From Isoperla grammatica (lineage: Eukaryota; Arthropoda; Insecta; Plecoptera; Perlodidae), in the NCBI GenBank assembly GCA_945910005.1, contig OX246746.1, positions 23,033,092 through 23,097,091 on the forward strand: a stretch of 64,000 nucleotides of DNA, given 5' to 3'. The notes beneath the pieces are model-generated. The model saw only the letters and a list, made by a program, of their open reading frames with translations, was not told the DNA's origin and ran no database searches. A program made the position numbers and the translations under genes. Of the stretch, positions 24,925 to 36,185 are shown one piece after another (position 1 is the stretch's first letter; each line of letters begins with the position of its first letter).

Positions 24925-24990
24925 CTCAGAGGTAATACGCGAGATTCTGAAGCGGAGGGTTGCCGGTTCGATTCCGTCCTAAAGTATTCC
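24925..24990 (+). repeat. tRNA-like SINE head
   Basis: ACTCACTCAGAGGTAATACG and GGTTGCCGGTTCGATTCCGT supply A-box-like and B-box motifs. A (GA)n run follows at about 25114-25132. Confidence 0.4.
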
Positions 24991-26299
24991 TGATTTAGGG
25001 TTTTTACTTTCCTTAGTCACCGGTCATTTGATCGATTTCTACTAACGTGCTATAGGTAATTCACTTTAAAATGAAATCTATCAAAATACCCTTACTTACC
25101 TTTACTTAGTCACAGAGAGAGAGAGAGAGAGAGGCAAGAAAGATTGATAAAAATAATAAACAAAAACGGCTAAACTCAATTTGCTATCGGGTTGCCAAAA
25201 TAATTTCACGAATAAATTAAGTTTCAGGGAGACAAAAATTAGGGGAAAATAAATATGCACTAATATGAAGCATTGAAGCAGATCATAGAACACAACAGCT
25301 GTTATGTTGTTGGTCACATGTGGCGAGTCTAGAGTGGTAAGTTGTACGAACTTTATCATTCACGATTTGACCTCGGATTTTCAATACCACTCTTGGCCTT
25401 TCGCGGTGAAACAATGAGCTATGTTCAAACAATGCTGACGCTTGATGCGTGGAAGCTTTGTTGCGCCACCTAGGCTGGTTTCGAGGATAATGTTACATGA
25501 TAAAAAAGATCGCTCATTTGGCAACGCGGAGCGTTTTCCTAGTATTACAGGTTATCAAAAGAGCACTCATGTTAACAGAAAGCCGATTATGATTACACGT
25601 GTACTTATAAGGAGCGAAATGAAGTTGAGTTTATCTTTGTGGTAAAGGGGGGGGGGCACGTGGTCAAGATCTATCGAATGCGATCATAAAAAGACAAAGA
25701 GTGGAAATTGAATTTTTGAAAAGACTATATAGCCTTGGTTGCAAAACGGCTTGAATTTTTTTTGCAATTTTCATCGTTTTTATCATCATATCGCATTCTT
25801 GGATACTTTTTGAATTCAAAGAGCCCATCAGTTCGTAAGTCCATCTATATTTGGACTATACGATAAAGTGTACCAGTAGTTCGTTTTGAAACTATATCAG
25901 TGGTTCCCAACCTTTTTTGACTCAAGGCACCCCAAGCCTACATTCAGTATACACGCGGCACCAGGGGGGTGGGGGGGGGGGCGTGTATACTGAATGTATA
26001 ATGTATAGCCTTCCTATTACTAGCGGCCACGCTTAATTAAAAAATATAATATTATGAGAATTGGAATAAATCTCATCATTTTGCGAATTTAATGCAATGA
26101 TTTAAATTAAGTCTACCACCACTTATAGTTGGATATACATACATACAGTGGCCGGTTAGTGGACAAACATATAGTGGCCGCGGTTCAGACGATGATTGAG
26201 AAGAATAGTGCAAATCTGGATAAGAAGGTGCCGCTTTGCACAGTTGTTCTTTAGAGCATACAGATTGATTTAAGATGAGGAGACACGCTGGCATTTCAT

Positions 26300-26785
26300 G
26301 CAGGCCGCCATTTTTCAAGATGGTGTCCAAAACCATGAACTGCTTATAACTGTTCTTTTTCGTCCGATTTTCACTTTCATTTTTTTAAACGACAGTTCTC
26401 TAAGAGTACGTTGTTTGCTATCATTACCATTTTTCATGTGTCTCTCGGTTTGGTCTCAAATACGCCATTTTCCAAGATGGGGTCCAAACCAGTTAACTGC
26501 TTATAACTCTGTTCCTGTTCGTCCGATTTTCACTTTCATTTTTTTAAATGACAGTTCTCTAAGAGTACGTTGTTTGTTATTGTTACCATTTTATCATGTG
26601 GCTGTCGGTTTGGCCACAAATAGGCCATTTTCCAAGATGGTGTCCAAAAACATTTAACTCATTATAACTATGTTGCCTTTCATCTGATTTTCGTTTTTCT
26701 TCTTCTTTATATTACAGATCGCAAAGAGAATGTTATTTGTTATCATTACTATTTGTATCGTACACCTTTCGGTTTGGCCACTAAC
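26300..26785. repeat. 157-160 bp tandem triplicate
   Basis: CCATTTTTCAAGATGG or CCATTTTCCAAGATGG occurs at 26308, 26465 and 26625, each followed by TAACTGCTTATAACT-like and GATTTTCACTTTCATTTTTT-like words. It lies inside the hAT-like element. Confidence 0.85.
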
Positions 26786-27121
26786 AACAGGTCATCACTT
26801 CCAATCTTTTCGTAAATGCGCGCGTAAATGGCTCTGAACAATAATCTAATTCATCAGGCCCAGAACAAGAACGAATGAACGAACTTCCGGTAACAGTAAC
26901 TGGATTTGCTGTTTGCTTGCATTTTTCATCTGCGTCTCACTTGCACTCGCTGGCAGCACATATCTCTGTCTCACTAGTGTCGACCGTCTTGCGACAATCC
27001 GCGTGTTCCGCGCCAACACGGGCCACATACACTTGCCTGGCTGTGATAGCGAGTAGGCGACGGCGTTTTTACAGCTCACTTCAAGTTCTGAAAATGTTCA
27101 AAATCTGATCGGCCTTTCTCA

Positions 27122-28190
27122 GCCCTAGCCATAGACCAGGCACATGAGCAAAACAATGCAATTGTAAAGGCATCAGGAGAAGCAGTTGGCCTCATACATG
27201 ACCCAGCCTCTCTTATGCGTTGCACCAAGTTCAGTGATGATTTCAGACATTTTTCCTAGGGGGGGCTGATAAAAATCTGGGGTGTTGCTAAATTAGTAAC
27301 TCATTTTATGGCTTAGAGTTTAGAAACAAATTGTCTTCCTGTGTGTGCGATACAAGATGCACAAAATGGGTGATGTTTATACTAAAACCAGGGGGGAGCC
27401 TGATACACACGAATTGTGAAATCTAGCGCCATATTATAGTTGTGTAGATAATCATAAAATCAGCAATTCTATTTATTATTTTAAATACCAGGTATTTACT
27501 AACACAGTTTAGAGCAGTCGGTTTCTACGGGGTTTCTTCCGAGCGTACCCAAAACTTGGTTGAAAAGAGGAGAAGAGGAAGGAAAAGAGGAAAAGAGGAA
27601 GGAAAAGAGGAAGGTCTCTGTTGATGCCATCCTTACAGTTTTCGAATATGAGGATTCCTATTTGCCATTCTTACCTTTACCTAACATCTTTTCAATAGAA
27701 AATAAAATGTTGCAACAATTATGTAGTTGAGTTTTTCGAGGAAATCGATTTATTTCCTAGTCCTATATGAGGTGGAAAAATATACCTCATTTTCTTGTAT
27801 TTTGCATTTTTTTTTGCAAATTTACATTACTTCATGTGATTTTTTCAATCTGCTTGGGGGGGGGGGGGGGCATTTACAACTGCCGGGGGGGGCAAAGCCC
27901 CCCCCGGGATATGCCTGAAATCATCACTGACCAAGTTAATTAGTTATCTGTGGTTGCACTGTAGCTGGGCCAGAGGTGAGCAGCTTACTAAATGAATTTG
28001 AGATAGAAAGAGGAAGGTTATCAGGTATATAATGTCTTCACCACGAACAATACTGTTCTTTTCAAGCAAAGTGCTTGAAAAATTATCACGTTCTAAAAGA
28101 GAGTATCAATGAGCTTGGTAATCCATTCCACGACACATCTGCTGACCTCATTGCTTTGGACACCCGTTTGATTATGGATGACGATCGTGC
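27122..28190 (+). pseudogene. fragments of an unknown conserved-looking protein, split by a nested hAT
   Basis: At 27122-27223 the plus strand encodes ALAIDQAHEQNNAIVKASG, then EAVGLIHDPASLMRC. After the nested element, at about 27976-28045, a frame reads TVAGPEVSSLLNEFEIERG. Near 28090-28190 comes a piece with ELGNPFHDTSADLIALDTR. The order and spacing look like one protein cut into pieces. From memory, similar peptides occur in uncharacterised, transposon-linked proteins of marine invertebrates, but I cannot name the family. Stops and frame changes make it a pseudogene. Confidence 0.5.
27232..27929. mobile_element. nested hAT element, 698 bp, with perfect TSD
   Basis: It begins CAGTGATGATTTCAGACAT and ends ATGCCTGAAATCATCACTG (inverted repeats). 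It is flanked on both sides by ACCAAGTT (27224-27231 and 27930-27937), a perfect 8-bp duplication. It carries poly(G) and poly(C) tracts near its right end and no transposase. It interrupts the unknown protein fragment. Confidence 0.92.
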
Positions 28191-29554
28191 ATACTCTCAT
28201 TTCCTCTTCAACCTATATAAGTCTTTCTCTTTTCTTTAATTTAATATTCACTAATGCAGAATCGCCTAACGCAAACAGATAGACGTTGATCTACCGTAGA
28301 AATTTGATCGTGTTTATATTTTAATATTTTCTCAACAACTGTTATTCGGGGTTGAGGGGGTTCGAAGGTGAGAGTGTTAATCTGCTGTACAAAATGTTGT
28401 GATGTAATTGGCCCCTCAAAATAGACTAGACGCATTCTGGTGGCAAGAAAATAAACTACTATAAGGATAAGTTTATCTGTCAATTGTTCATTGTTGCTTT
28501 ATTGTTAAATCATCAATGGCGCAGATAAGGGTGTTGCTAAGCAGCGCTATCTATATGTTAGTTTGAGTCTCCAATAACTGAGATATGTTTTAGGGAAAAT
28601 TCTACTGTGGCCAGACTATTAATAAATTAAGATAAGATATTTTTTTTCGTTTGTAGGTAGGCCCTACTGTTAAAATATAAATAATAATTATTTTGTTTTA
28701 TTTTCAAAATATTCAGAAACCCATGAATTTTTTTCAATTTCAACGAAAAATTTCGCGGCACCCCTAGCAGAGGTTCGCGGCACCCCGGTTGCGAACCACT
28801 GCTCTAGATCGTGACGAAGTCCTCAGTTTCTTCCTATTCCCCCCCCCCCCCCCTTCTCCCCTATTTCCTACCCTTACGTCGGGTAAGGTAGTGTCATCTG
28901 TACCTCATTCTGCATTGGAATAACTCTTGTTTTCTGGCGCGAAATCTAATTTTATTATCTTTTCCACGTATGGTGACCAGCAGTGGCGTATCCAGGAATT
29001 GGGAAGGGGGGGGGGGGGTTTCAACCCGTATTATAGAGAGTGGAGCCGAAACATAATTGGATTCTCGTCAAGGTCATTTTAGTGCAAATCTGTGCGTTTT
29101 ACAGCGGCCAACTGAAACAAGATTACTCAGTTTCTGGCAACACATTATTTCCTTAGCACCGCTAATAAAAGGAACCTCAATCAATAATTTGCATATTTTT
29201 CGTATTGCTTTTGCTTTTAGTTTCAACAATATACAATAATTATAAAGTAAAACATCTAACTGTCTATTGAAATACTGTATAATGATACTGTCCATTGAAA
29301 TACTGTCTATTGAAATGTAAACGCTAATTTTTCATGTTTCCTTTGCAAAAGGGGGGGGGGGGGGTTTGTCCCCCCTTCTCCCCTCCCGTGTATACGCCAC
29401 TGGTGACCAGGGAATGAATACATTCAACCAGAGATTTGCATGTCTAAAATGATAAATACAGTACCTTGCTTGTGATTGGCTCTCGTCGCCGACAGCAGTC
29501 TTGCGCAGAACCCTTCTTGTCGCCCGTTGACCAAGCTAGCGGCTCCAAGCATTT

Positions 29555-29690
29555 CACGTAATATTCAAAATCATCATCATCATCATCTGTTGCCACGTCC
29601 AACTCTGCGTTGGGTTGGCATTGAAGATAAGCCTCTCCATCTTCTTCTATCTTGCCACCACTCTTCCCTCTCAACTACATTCCAGTCCCC
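29555..29690 (-). pseudogene. RTE-like LINE 3' end with (ATG)n tail
   Basis: The minus strand encodes VVEREEWWQDRRRWRGL, then SSMPTQRRVGRGNR, a stop and then a TGATGATGATGATG tail. A short basic Trp/Arg-rich end followed by a simple-repeat tail is typical of RTE-clade and related LINE ORF2 proteins. The rest of the element is missing. C/G runs at about 28841-28853, 29008-29019 and 29350-29364 lie upstream. Confidence 0.5.
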
Positions 29691-30516
29691 TCCTCGCATT
29701 TCAAAATTCAATATTCAAAATAATAATGTTTAATGTCGCCAACGCCAGTTCTTATAACTGACTAGGTAGACAATTTATCCAAAGGTCTTCATTTATTTAA
29801 AATAGGCTAGTCTGGGGTTAGTTTGAATCAGGAAAAGGAATGTTGGTGCTGTTAAAAATGTAGCAAATTGTGTGGGATGGCAAAGTAGGCACAAACTACA
29901 AAATTAGTAAATAAAATGTTAACAAGAAGTCTGTCACTTTATTTAAGTAACAATGCAGTAGCAATATTCGCAATCAGCTAAATAGTTTCAGCCAGACGTG
30001 GCCCACAGATTACGATGTCCGTCGAGGAATGAAGTCTTTGCAGTCTTCAGTCGGCTACGTTCCCGTAACAATGTCCAGTAAGTCCATTTACAATGCGGTG
30101 CAGACGAAAGATGTGGACCTAGAACCATATTTAGATTATTCAGAAACAAAATTTTAAATAATAAGACACAATAGGCCTCCATTTTATTTGCAGCTTCAAA
30201 AGTCCATATTCTTCATCTTATTATTTATTTATCCAACAACAGAATTAACAATTCCAGGCACAATTGGATATAATATAATACATTGATAGGTAGGCCTACT
30301 CATTAATACATTTTTTTCAATAAAATAAACAAACACTCACTATTAAAACGACTTATTAAAAAAAGACACCAACTAAGGTAAGCGGTAGCTATAACAATTA
30401 ACCCCACTTTTGTCATGAACATAAAATGTTAAAACATTTTGACTTTATTAACCTCACATTGTCATTGAAAACATCAATTTGGCTAAAGTGTGAACTATTT
30501 AACATGTTAACAGTGT
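29691..30516. other. intergenic, nothing recognised
   Basis: AT-rich sequence without a supported gene. A minus-strand frame at 29988-30182 has no splice context. Confidence 0.4.
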
Positions 30517-30524
30517 GTGGCAAA

Positions 30525-31321
30525 CAGTGTTGGGGCAGTTCTTTTTTTAAATGAACTTTCTAAAAGTTCAGTTCACAGCTCAAATAATGAACTTTAATAA
30601 AGTTCAAGTTCTTTTCAAAACCTAAAATTTTGAAAAGTTCAAGTTCGTCTAAAATATGAACTAAGTTCTTTTAAAAGTTCTTTTGTGAAAAAGTGTCACC
30701 ACATTGTATTAACAGTCATGCGAATAATCGATTGCCTTGTATGGCTTAAATAGGAAGAAAAACATGCATGTTAAGGTAAGATATTGAATGCTGGCATTAG
30801 GTGTCTGATGTAGGGCTATAGGCGCCTACCATTGTAGAAATAAAAAACTTAACAACTCCAAGGAAGGATAATTGTATTGTTGTTTCAGTTTATATTATTA
30901 CAGACATGTGAAAATAGCGATTAGTGTATCGATTAATTAGTGATAGTGATTGGGCACTTGCACTTGCAGACCCACTTATCTCGACCGAGTGATCTAACAT
31001 CTTGTGGTGGGTAAAGTTCGAACGGCCAGACTTGAATGTAATTCTACTCCATGAATGGTGGCCGGTAGCTTTTTAAAATCAGCTGAAGGAGAACCGAAAA
31101 CGATTCGCGTGTTCCTCGACGGCGCGTTGACAGATGCTCAATCATCGAACAGAATGAACTTTCAAAAGAACTTTCTAAAATTGAAAAGTTCGTTCTCAAA
31201 AAGAACTTTTGAAAGTTCAAGTTCACTCATTTGAAAAAAGAGTAAGTTCGTTGGAAAGTTCACAAAAAAAGAACGCGTTCTCGGGAACGCGTTCTTTTTA
31301 AAAGTTCTCGCCCCAACACTG
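30525..31321. mobile_element. hAT element with GAACTTT-rich ends, 797 bp
   Basis: The ends are CAGTGTTGGGGC and GCCCCAACACTG, perfectly inverted. Both flanks are GTGGCAAA (30517-30524 and 31322-31329), a perfect 8-bp duplication. The subterminal 150 bp on each side is built from repeated AAAGTTC/GAACTTT words in both directions. The centre has no transposase. Confidence 0.93.
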
Positions 31322-31969
31322 GTGGCAAAAATGAGTATTTATAAAGATCCAATCTAGATTTAGGTGGTTGAAATGCAAGTGTGTTGCGAGAGCGTCTTAC
31401 AGGAACATTTAAAGAAATTGATTCCAACAAATCAGGGCAATCAAGCAGGGCAATCTCTTAGGCTAGTGGAGCACCATTACTTAAAGGTTACATTGTGTTG
31501 CATATTGAAAGTATGCATCCCCCTCCCAGACCCACAGTTAGCTAGCAAGAGGTAGTCTACATGGCATAGGTTATTCTAGCCATTTGTTTTACTTATATTT
31601 CACACAACACAGTGTAGTTACAAAAGCACAATAATTGAAAGTATGTTGTTCATATCCTTAAAATGACATTCAATGTTAACAATTTGGAATTATGATGCGC
31701 TTCATACAATCAAAAGATAGAGATATTCTCAAAAATCAGATCAAAATGTCTTACATTTGAATCAAATTAAAAACGATTTTAGATGAATTTTGCAGTGCGT
31801 TTTTGAGAATATCTATGCATTGTGATAATTGTGAGACCCCCAAATAATTCCAAAGACAAACAAATTAATATTTTCACGCTTTTTAATCTGGGCTTTTTGT
31901 ATTAAACGCCTTTAAATGCATACAATAACATATTTAACATATTGATGTATATTGCTGAGTAGCATATTC

Positions 31970-32141
31970 AAGATATCCCAGAAAACAGAACTGTTCGGGC
32001 AATATGAGGGGCCCATGCGGTTTATGGTGGTAGGTGCGGAGAAGCAGGGGTTGAAAGCAAAGTGACTTTGGCCGTATGTTCCTGGTACGGGTGGAAGGTG
32101 GGCGATTTGAGTCAGTGTCGGGTGGCGATTGAGTTAAAATA
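31970..32141 (+). repeat. GC-rich repeat starting CCCAGAAAACAGAA, interrupted by the NUMT
   Basis: CCCAGAAAACAGAACTGTTC and GGGGCCCATGCGG match the family seen inverted at 35215-35500 (end TTTCTGTTTGCTGGG, and CATGCGGGCCCC). Further GCGGGC-rich sequence resumes after the NUMT at about 32720-32850. Confidence 0.5.
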
Positions 32142-32624
32142 CCCCCGTAAAATTGCGTAAGCAAATAGGAAATATCATTTTGGTTGAATGTGAACAGGGG
32201 TGACCAGGGGATTGGCCGGGATGAAGTTATCTGGATCCCCCAAAATATAGGGTTCTAAAAGAGTCAATATTGTTAAAATTATAATTAGAACTAAAAATCC
32301 TACAATGTCCTTGAAGGTGAAATATGGGTGGAAGGGAATTTTGTCGACATCTCTATTAAGCCCTAGAGGGTTATTGGAGCCAGTTAGATGAAGAAAGAGT
32401 AAGTGATTTAAAACAGCAGCTGCTACAATAAAGGGGAGAACGAAGTAAAAAGTAAAGAATCGGGTAAGAATGGCATTATCTACTGCAAATCCCCCTCAAA
32501 CTCACTGAACTAAATTGACTCGTAGGTAAGTGACAGCAGAGAGGAGGTTAGTAATTACTGTTGAAGCAATAAATAAAACAAATCCAATAAAAATTAATGA
32601 TATTCAATCAAATAAAAAAGTCAT
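32142..32624 (-). pseudogene. nuclear mitochondrial insertion: nad5 start joined to cytochrome b
   Basis: The minus strand, read with the invertebrate mitochondrial code, gives an ATG at 32624-32622 followed by TFLFDWISLIFIGFVLFIAS, which resembles the N-terminus of ND5. It passes at about 32565 into cytochrome b: [72 protein letters not shown] and FLFAYAILR, where it stops matching at about 32142. TGA codons at Trp positions and AGA at a Ser position show mitochondrial origin. The conserved Glu before WYF reads Lys, a sign of decay. The sequence at 32625-32700 may also be mitochondrial, but I could not identify it. Confidence 0.9.
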
Positions 32625-33629
32625 GACAATTCTACCCGAATTTAAAGTTAAAACCTCCCATTCCAAAAAATACACTAAATCCTGTTAAAATACTTGCAAA
32701 GTGTCCGAATGGCGAAATGCGGGCGATCTTGTTGTATTTGTGTGAAATTTCTGCTGTTGGCATTTTGAGGTATTTCGCGGGCAAGTGTGGGGTGTAATTT
32801 GTGCGGGTCTCTCGTAAAAGTGCCCGCATATTGCCATCCCTGAAACAGCGCGCGTTCTTTTGAATTTGTCAACGGAAACATTTTCTTGAATTTCATTCCA
32901 TTTATTTACTTAAATAACTTAGAGGTGACATTTTATGCGGTGGTTAGGCCCTAGCCAATGTAAGCCCCTTTTTCCTTAAACTATTAAAATTTTGAATTTA
33001 AAGTGACAATTTACAATTCAAAAACTGAAAATACAGAAATAAAAAATAACAAGTGTAAATTTAGGCTAACAACTCAAACAAATTTTCTAACATCATCTTC
33101 CTCAACTACACTTAGATGATTCATTCCAATCCGGTCCCATATAGTTATTTGATATTTACAAATAAATAAATAAATAAATTGACATTTAGAGTCTACCCAC
33201 TCAGAAACTAAACTGATTTGCAGTGGGGGACTTTAATTTAAAGTGACTAAACCAACCCTGTAGGCTTCGAACACCATCGACGAGTGAGCGATAACCAATC
33301 TAAGATCGTAATTTCAAATACAAAACATATAAATCAGTGATTGGACAGTGCGAACACCTGCGGACAAATGCCAGAATCAACAAGGCCGATTCAGAACAAC
33401 TTTGAATTTATTGAGTGCTTCGTTGCTAGGACGGCTCCAAAGTCAAATGTACCATGTCCGTTTTACTTCTCATCAACTCTATTAAATTTCCAATCATGAT
33501 TCCTATTAAGTGTTGTAATATATTCAGCTGCGATTGTTTAAGTATAAGGAAGGATTGAAAGTACCAAATATAGCATTTAACAGCATATCTAAATTAATAT
33601 CAGATTTATAAATTAAAATTATTATTATT

Positions 33630-34012
33630 ATTATTATTGGTGGTGTTTAACGACATACTCAACAGCTTAGGTCATATGACGTCTTCCGAATCAGGTCCAT
33701 CTATATCGCGGGAGTCGTCATAAGGGGAGTCCAGCAAGGGAGGGCAGGGCCAAGTGGGAGGATAAATCTTCAGTGAGACAGTGGGGAGGTACGGGATAGG
33801 GTCTCCTTTCGTCGCCTCTTATGACTAGCAGAGTCACTCTGGGCCTATTCTACTCTAGGCCGAGACGGGTCTCCTTTCGTCGTCTCTTACGACTAGCAGA
33901 GTCACTTTGGGTCTATTCTACTCTAGGCCGAGACGGGTCTCCTTTCGTCGTCTCTTACGACTAGCAGAGTCACTTTGGGCCTATTCTTCCTCGAGCCCAG
34001 ACGGGCTCAGAT
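33630..34012 (+). repeat. dispersed repeat with three 68-bp units (copy 3)
   Basis: It opens GGTGGTGTTTAACGACATAC after a (TTA)n run and contains AGTCCAGCAAGGGAGGGCAG. It ends with three tandem units, from about 33796, 33862 and 33930, of GAGACGGGTCTCCTTTCGTC...CGACTAGCAGAGTCACTTTG. The unit number differs from the copies at 7478-7832 and 17085-17460, so the tail behaves as a VNTR. Confidence 0.7.
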
Positions 34013-34980
34013 ATTTAAAAATATGCTTACCACTTACAAATTAATTTTATAATTGCTGCATGCAAGTATAAAATTAATTTTAAATTATTCTTGAAAAAAG
34101 AAACATCTAGTAGGTATATATGCTAACTCTTAACCAGACCCTGACATCTGCAGTCCCACTGAAAGCAATCGTGTAAAGAAACAATTATCAATTCGTATAG
34201 TTATCTTTATTGTATGCCTATTGGTGCATGTGTATGGTTTGTTACAAATGTAAAAGCACAGTCCAAAAGTGTAAAAATGCAAGTTAGAAAAAGTACGGTT
34301 TACATAACAGGCATTTCGTTACAAACTTCTCAGTAAACACAAAGTTTTGAGAACTACACATTTTGCACACTTTGCCCACAAAGTCACTCCTCTCACATGT
34401 GAGCAAATTGTGACTTAAATGTGACTGGAATGTATGCACACAATTAAAAACTTCTTACATTGTCACCTATCCAATATAACTCGGGTACCTCCCAATGTAA
34501 GTGTGATGCTTTCTACTCGCAAAATGCACTCGAATTTGTTTCATACATGACGGTTTGGTGAGTGGCTTGTAAGCAGCAGAAGCAATTTCCTTTTTTGAAT
34601 AAAATTCCCCTGCTATTGTGCGTGATTCGAGTTGGTTTCATGAAGTCGCATGTTCATGTCTATTCCAACACATTGTAAGCAATTTATGAGAAGTATACGT
34701 TACATTGTGACTTTTCCAATACCTCTCATGTAGCACAAATTAAACTTACTTTTATTGCAATATGACACACCAGAAAGAGGTAATTAGTATAAAGTTGTAA
34801 ATTCACAAACTATAATTACAGTATAAATATATGAATACGACATAATATAATACAAAATTAAAATACATAAATAGAGCACATGACAATAAAAACAATACCA
34901 AAATATATGATACCGTTTAGTTGAACACAGGCAAACGTGCGCGCTGCACCTTCATAAGCTACTTTACGCACACGATCAGA
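34013..34980. other. intergenic, nothing recognised
   Basis: AT-rich sequence with no supported gene or repeat. Confidence 0.4.
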
Positions 34981-34984
34981 CATG

Positions 34985-35065
34985 TTCCAGTAGCCGAGCG
35001 GAAAGCGATGTTTCTTACAGGTTCGAGGGTCAGGGGTTCGAGGTCTACTAATGGCGATAAAATTT
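34985..35065 (+). repeat. tRNA-like element
   Basis: GTAGCCGAGCGGAAAGCG resembles the A box of class II tRNAs (Leu or Ser). GGTCAGGGGTTCGAGGTCTA resembles a B box. I could not close an acceptor stem, so a SINE or decayed tRNA is more likely than a working gene. Confidence 0.35.
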
Positions 35066-35214
35066 GTTTCTGTTTATATGTATAATGTAATGTCACTACA
35101 CAAGAATGTAATTATCCCTATAGCAAGTTCAATTCGTTAAGAGGTATTAATTTTTTGGGTTTATATTATTTGGTTCTTTGAATGGTTAACAGATGGCGTT
35201 GTAGTGCTCTTGCA

Positions 35215-35500
35215 GCATGAAATCTATGCGGGCAATTTGCGGGCGGGATGATTTCTGTTTGTTGGGAAAAGAGGGCGAAATGATGGCAGAGTAATTATTG
35301 TGTGGTTGGAATGAGCCACTGTGCGGGCGGAATGAGGGGAAAATGCAATGGATATGTGGGCGGAATGTTGCATGTCCATGCGGGCCCCATATTTTTCAGG
35401 TTGCCATTAGGGCATACCTTTTTGAGCCCACACGGGCGAGACGAGGGCAGAGGGTGTGGGCAGAATGCGGGCAACAAGATTTCTGTTTGCTGGGATATTA
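35215..35500 (-). repeat. GC-rich GCGGGC repeat ending TTTCTGTTTGCTGGG
   Basis: It has repeated GCGGGC and GGGCGGAATG words and an end TTTCTGTTTGCTGGGATA. The reverse complement of that end, CCCAGCAAACAGAAA, matches the start of the repeat at 31970. A second internal TTTCTGTTTGTTGGGA lies at about 35253. Non-coding. Confidence 0.55.
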
Positions 35501-35724
35501 GTAAAAAATATTAATCGCACACGGTTTTATACTAAGACTACCCATTGGCATTAATTCAAACTAGAGATAAAGTCTCTTCAGAAGGAAAAGTGTTAATGTC
35601 AACTGTTATTTCCAAATTTTCTAATTTAAATTTTGGGGATGTCAGGTCCCTAACAATTTGAATTACAGGGATACTACTACATATATGTAACTGTGGTAGA
35701 TAGTGCCTAAAGACTGGGATAGTA

Positions 35725-35878
35725 TTGAGAGGGAAAGAATTATAGGAACTAACAGCTCACCTAAAAGCAGATCGGCAGCCGTGTTGAGATGGAGATTACA
35801 TGTATTTACAATAATTTACAATTACATTTAGACGGAACGTTTCGGCTTACACAGCCTTGATCACCCGTTGGTGTAAAG
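35725..35878 (-). mobile_element. Penelope-like element terminal segment, inverted
   Basis: The reverse complement reads CTTTACACCAACGGGTGATC, then AAGGCTGTGTAAGCCGAAAC, and on through AGGTGAGCTGTTAGTTCC. The same sequence follows the element's coding region at about 37100-37250 in the forward direction. The element is therefore bounded by inverted copies of its terminal segment. Confidence 0.8.
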
Positions 35879-36000
35879 CAGGCATGGGCAACCTTTTTCA
35901 TCCGCGGGCCAAATTTAGATTTTCTGTATGGACCGCGGGCCATATTGTATTCTTGTATTGTAGACATCTATTTTAATTTGAATTGTATTGTTTTCCGCCA
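35879..36000 (+). mobile_element. hAT-like end remnant
   Basis: CAGGCATGGGCAACCTTTTT and CATCCGCGGGCCAAATTTAG, with a second CCGCGGGCC, resemble the ends of a widespread hAT family. No right end was found. It lies between two parts of the Penelope-like element. Confidence 0.4.
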
Positions 36001-36024
36001 TAATGCGAAATTGTATGTATCTGC

Positions 36025-36185
36025 CTCGGGTGGCCAGCGAGTGGGGCAGAGACCGTTTACTGTACTGCGGGTGACAGCTACTGTAGTGTAGGTACTGCAT
36101 ACTGTTTGTCGGCTTGAATTGTACACTGGTGCGGAGCTGACCTTCCTCGATAGAGATGTCAACATCCAGGAAGTTGATCCAGGTG
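36025..36185 (-). pseudogene. Penelope-like element RT segment, inverted
   Basis: The minus strand encodes INFLDVDISIEEGQLRTSVQ, then FKPTNSMQYLHYSSCHP, then SKRSLPHSLATRGR. This matches the Penelope-type region FLDV......KPT...YL.Y.SCHP....SIP.SQA.R.RR. The forward-strand part of the same protein begins at RGRRICS immediately to the right, at about 36182. The two pieces are head to head with almost no gap or overlap. Confidence 0.8.

Larger units (their letters stand above)
25898..28801 (+). mobile_element. hAT-like DNA transposon, 2.9 kb, long form
   Basis: The left end CAGTGGTTCCCAACC and right end GGTTGCGAACCACTG are inverted repeats of the hAT type. The 8-bp flanks AACTATAT and CTCTAGAT agree at five positions, as expected for an old duplication. 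The element at 55589-57041 is the same family in the opposite direction. It joins the equivalent of about 26163 directly to about 28190, so it lacks some 2 kb found here. This copy is thus closer to the parental form. No hAT transposase domain was recognised. The interior holds a 157-bp triplicate, protein fragments and a nested hAT. Confidence 0.75.

Noticed and set aside
34985..35065. Functional class II tRNA gene
   Set aside because: A and B boxes are present, but no acceptor stem or anticodon arm could be paired with confidence.
35295..35514. Overlapping frames on both strands in GC-rich DNA
   Set aside because: The segment is a dispersed GCGGGC repeat also seen at 31970, not a gene.
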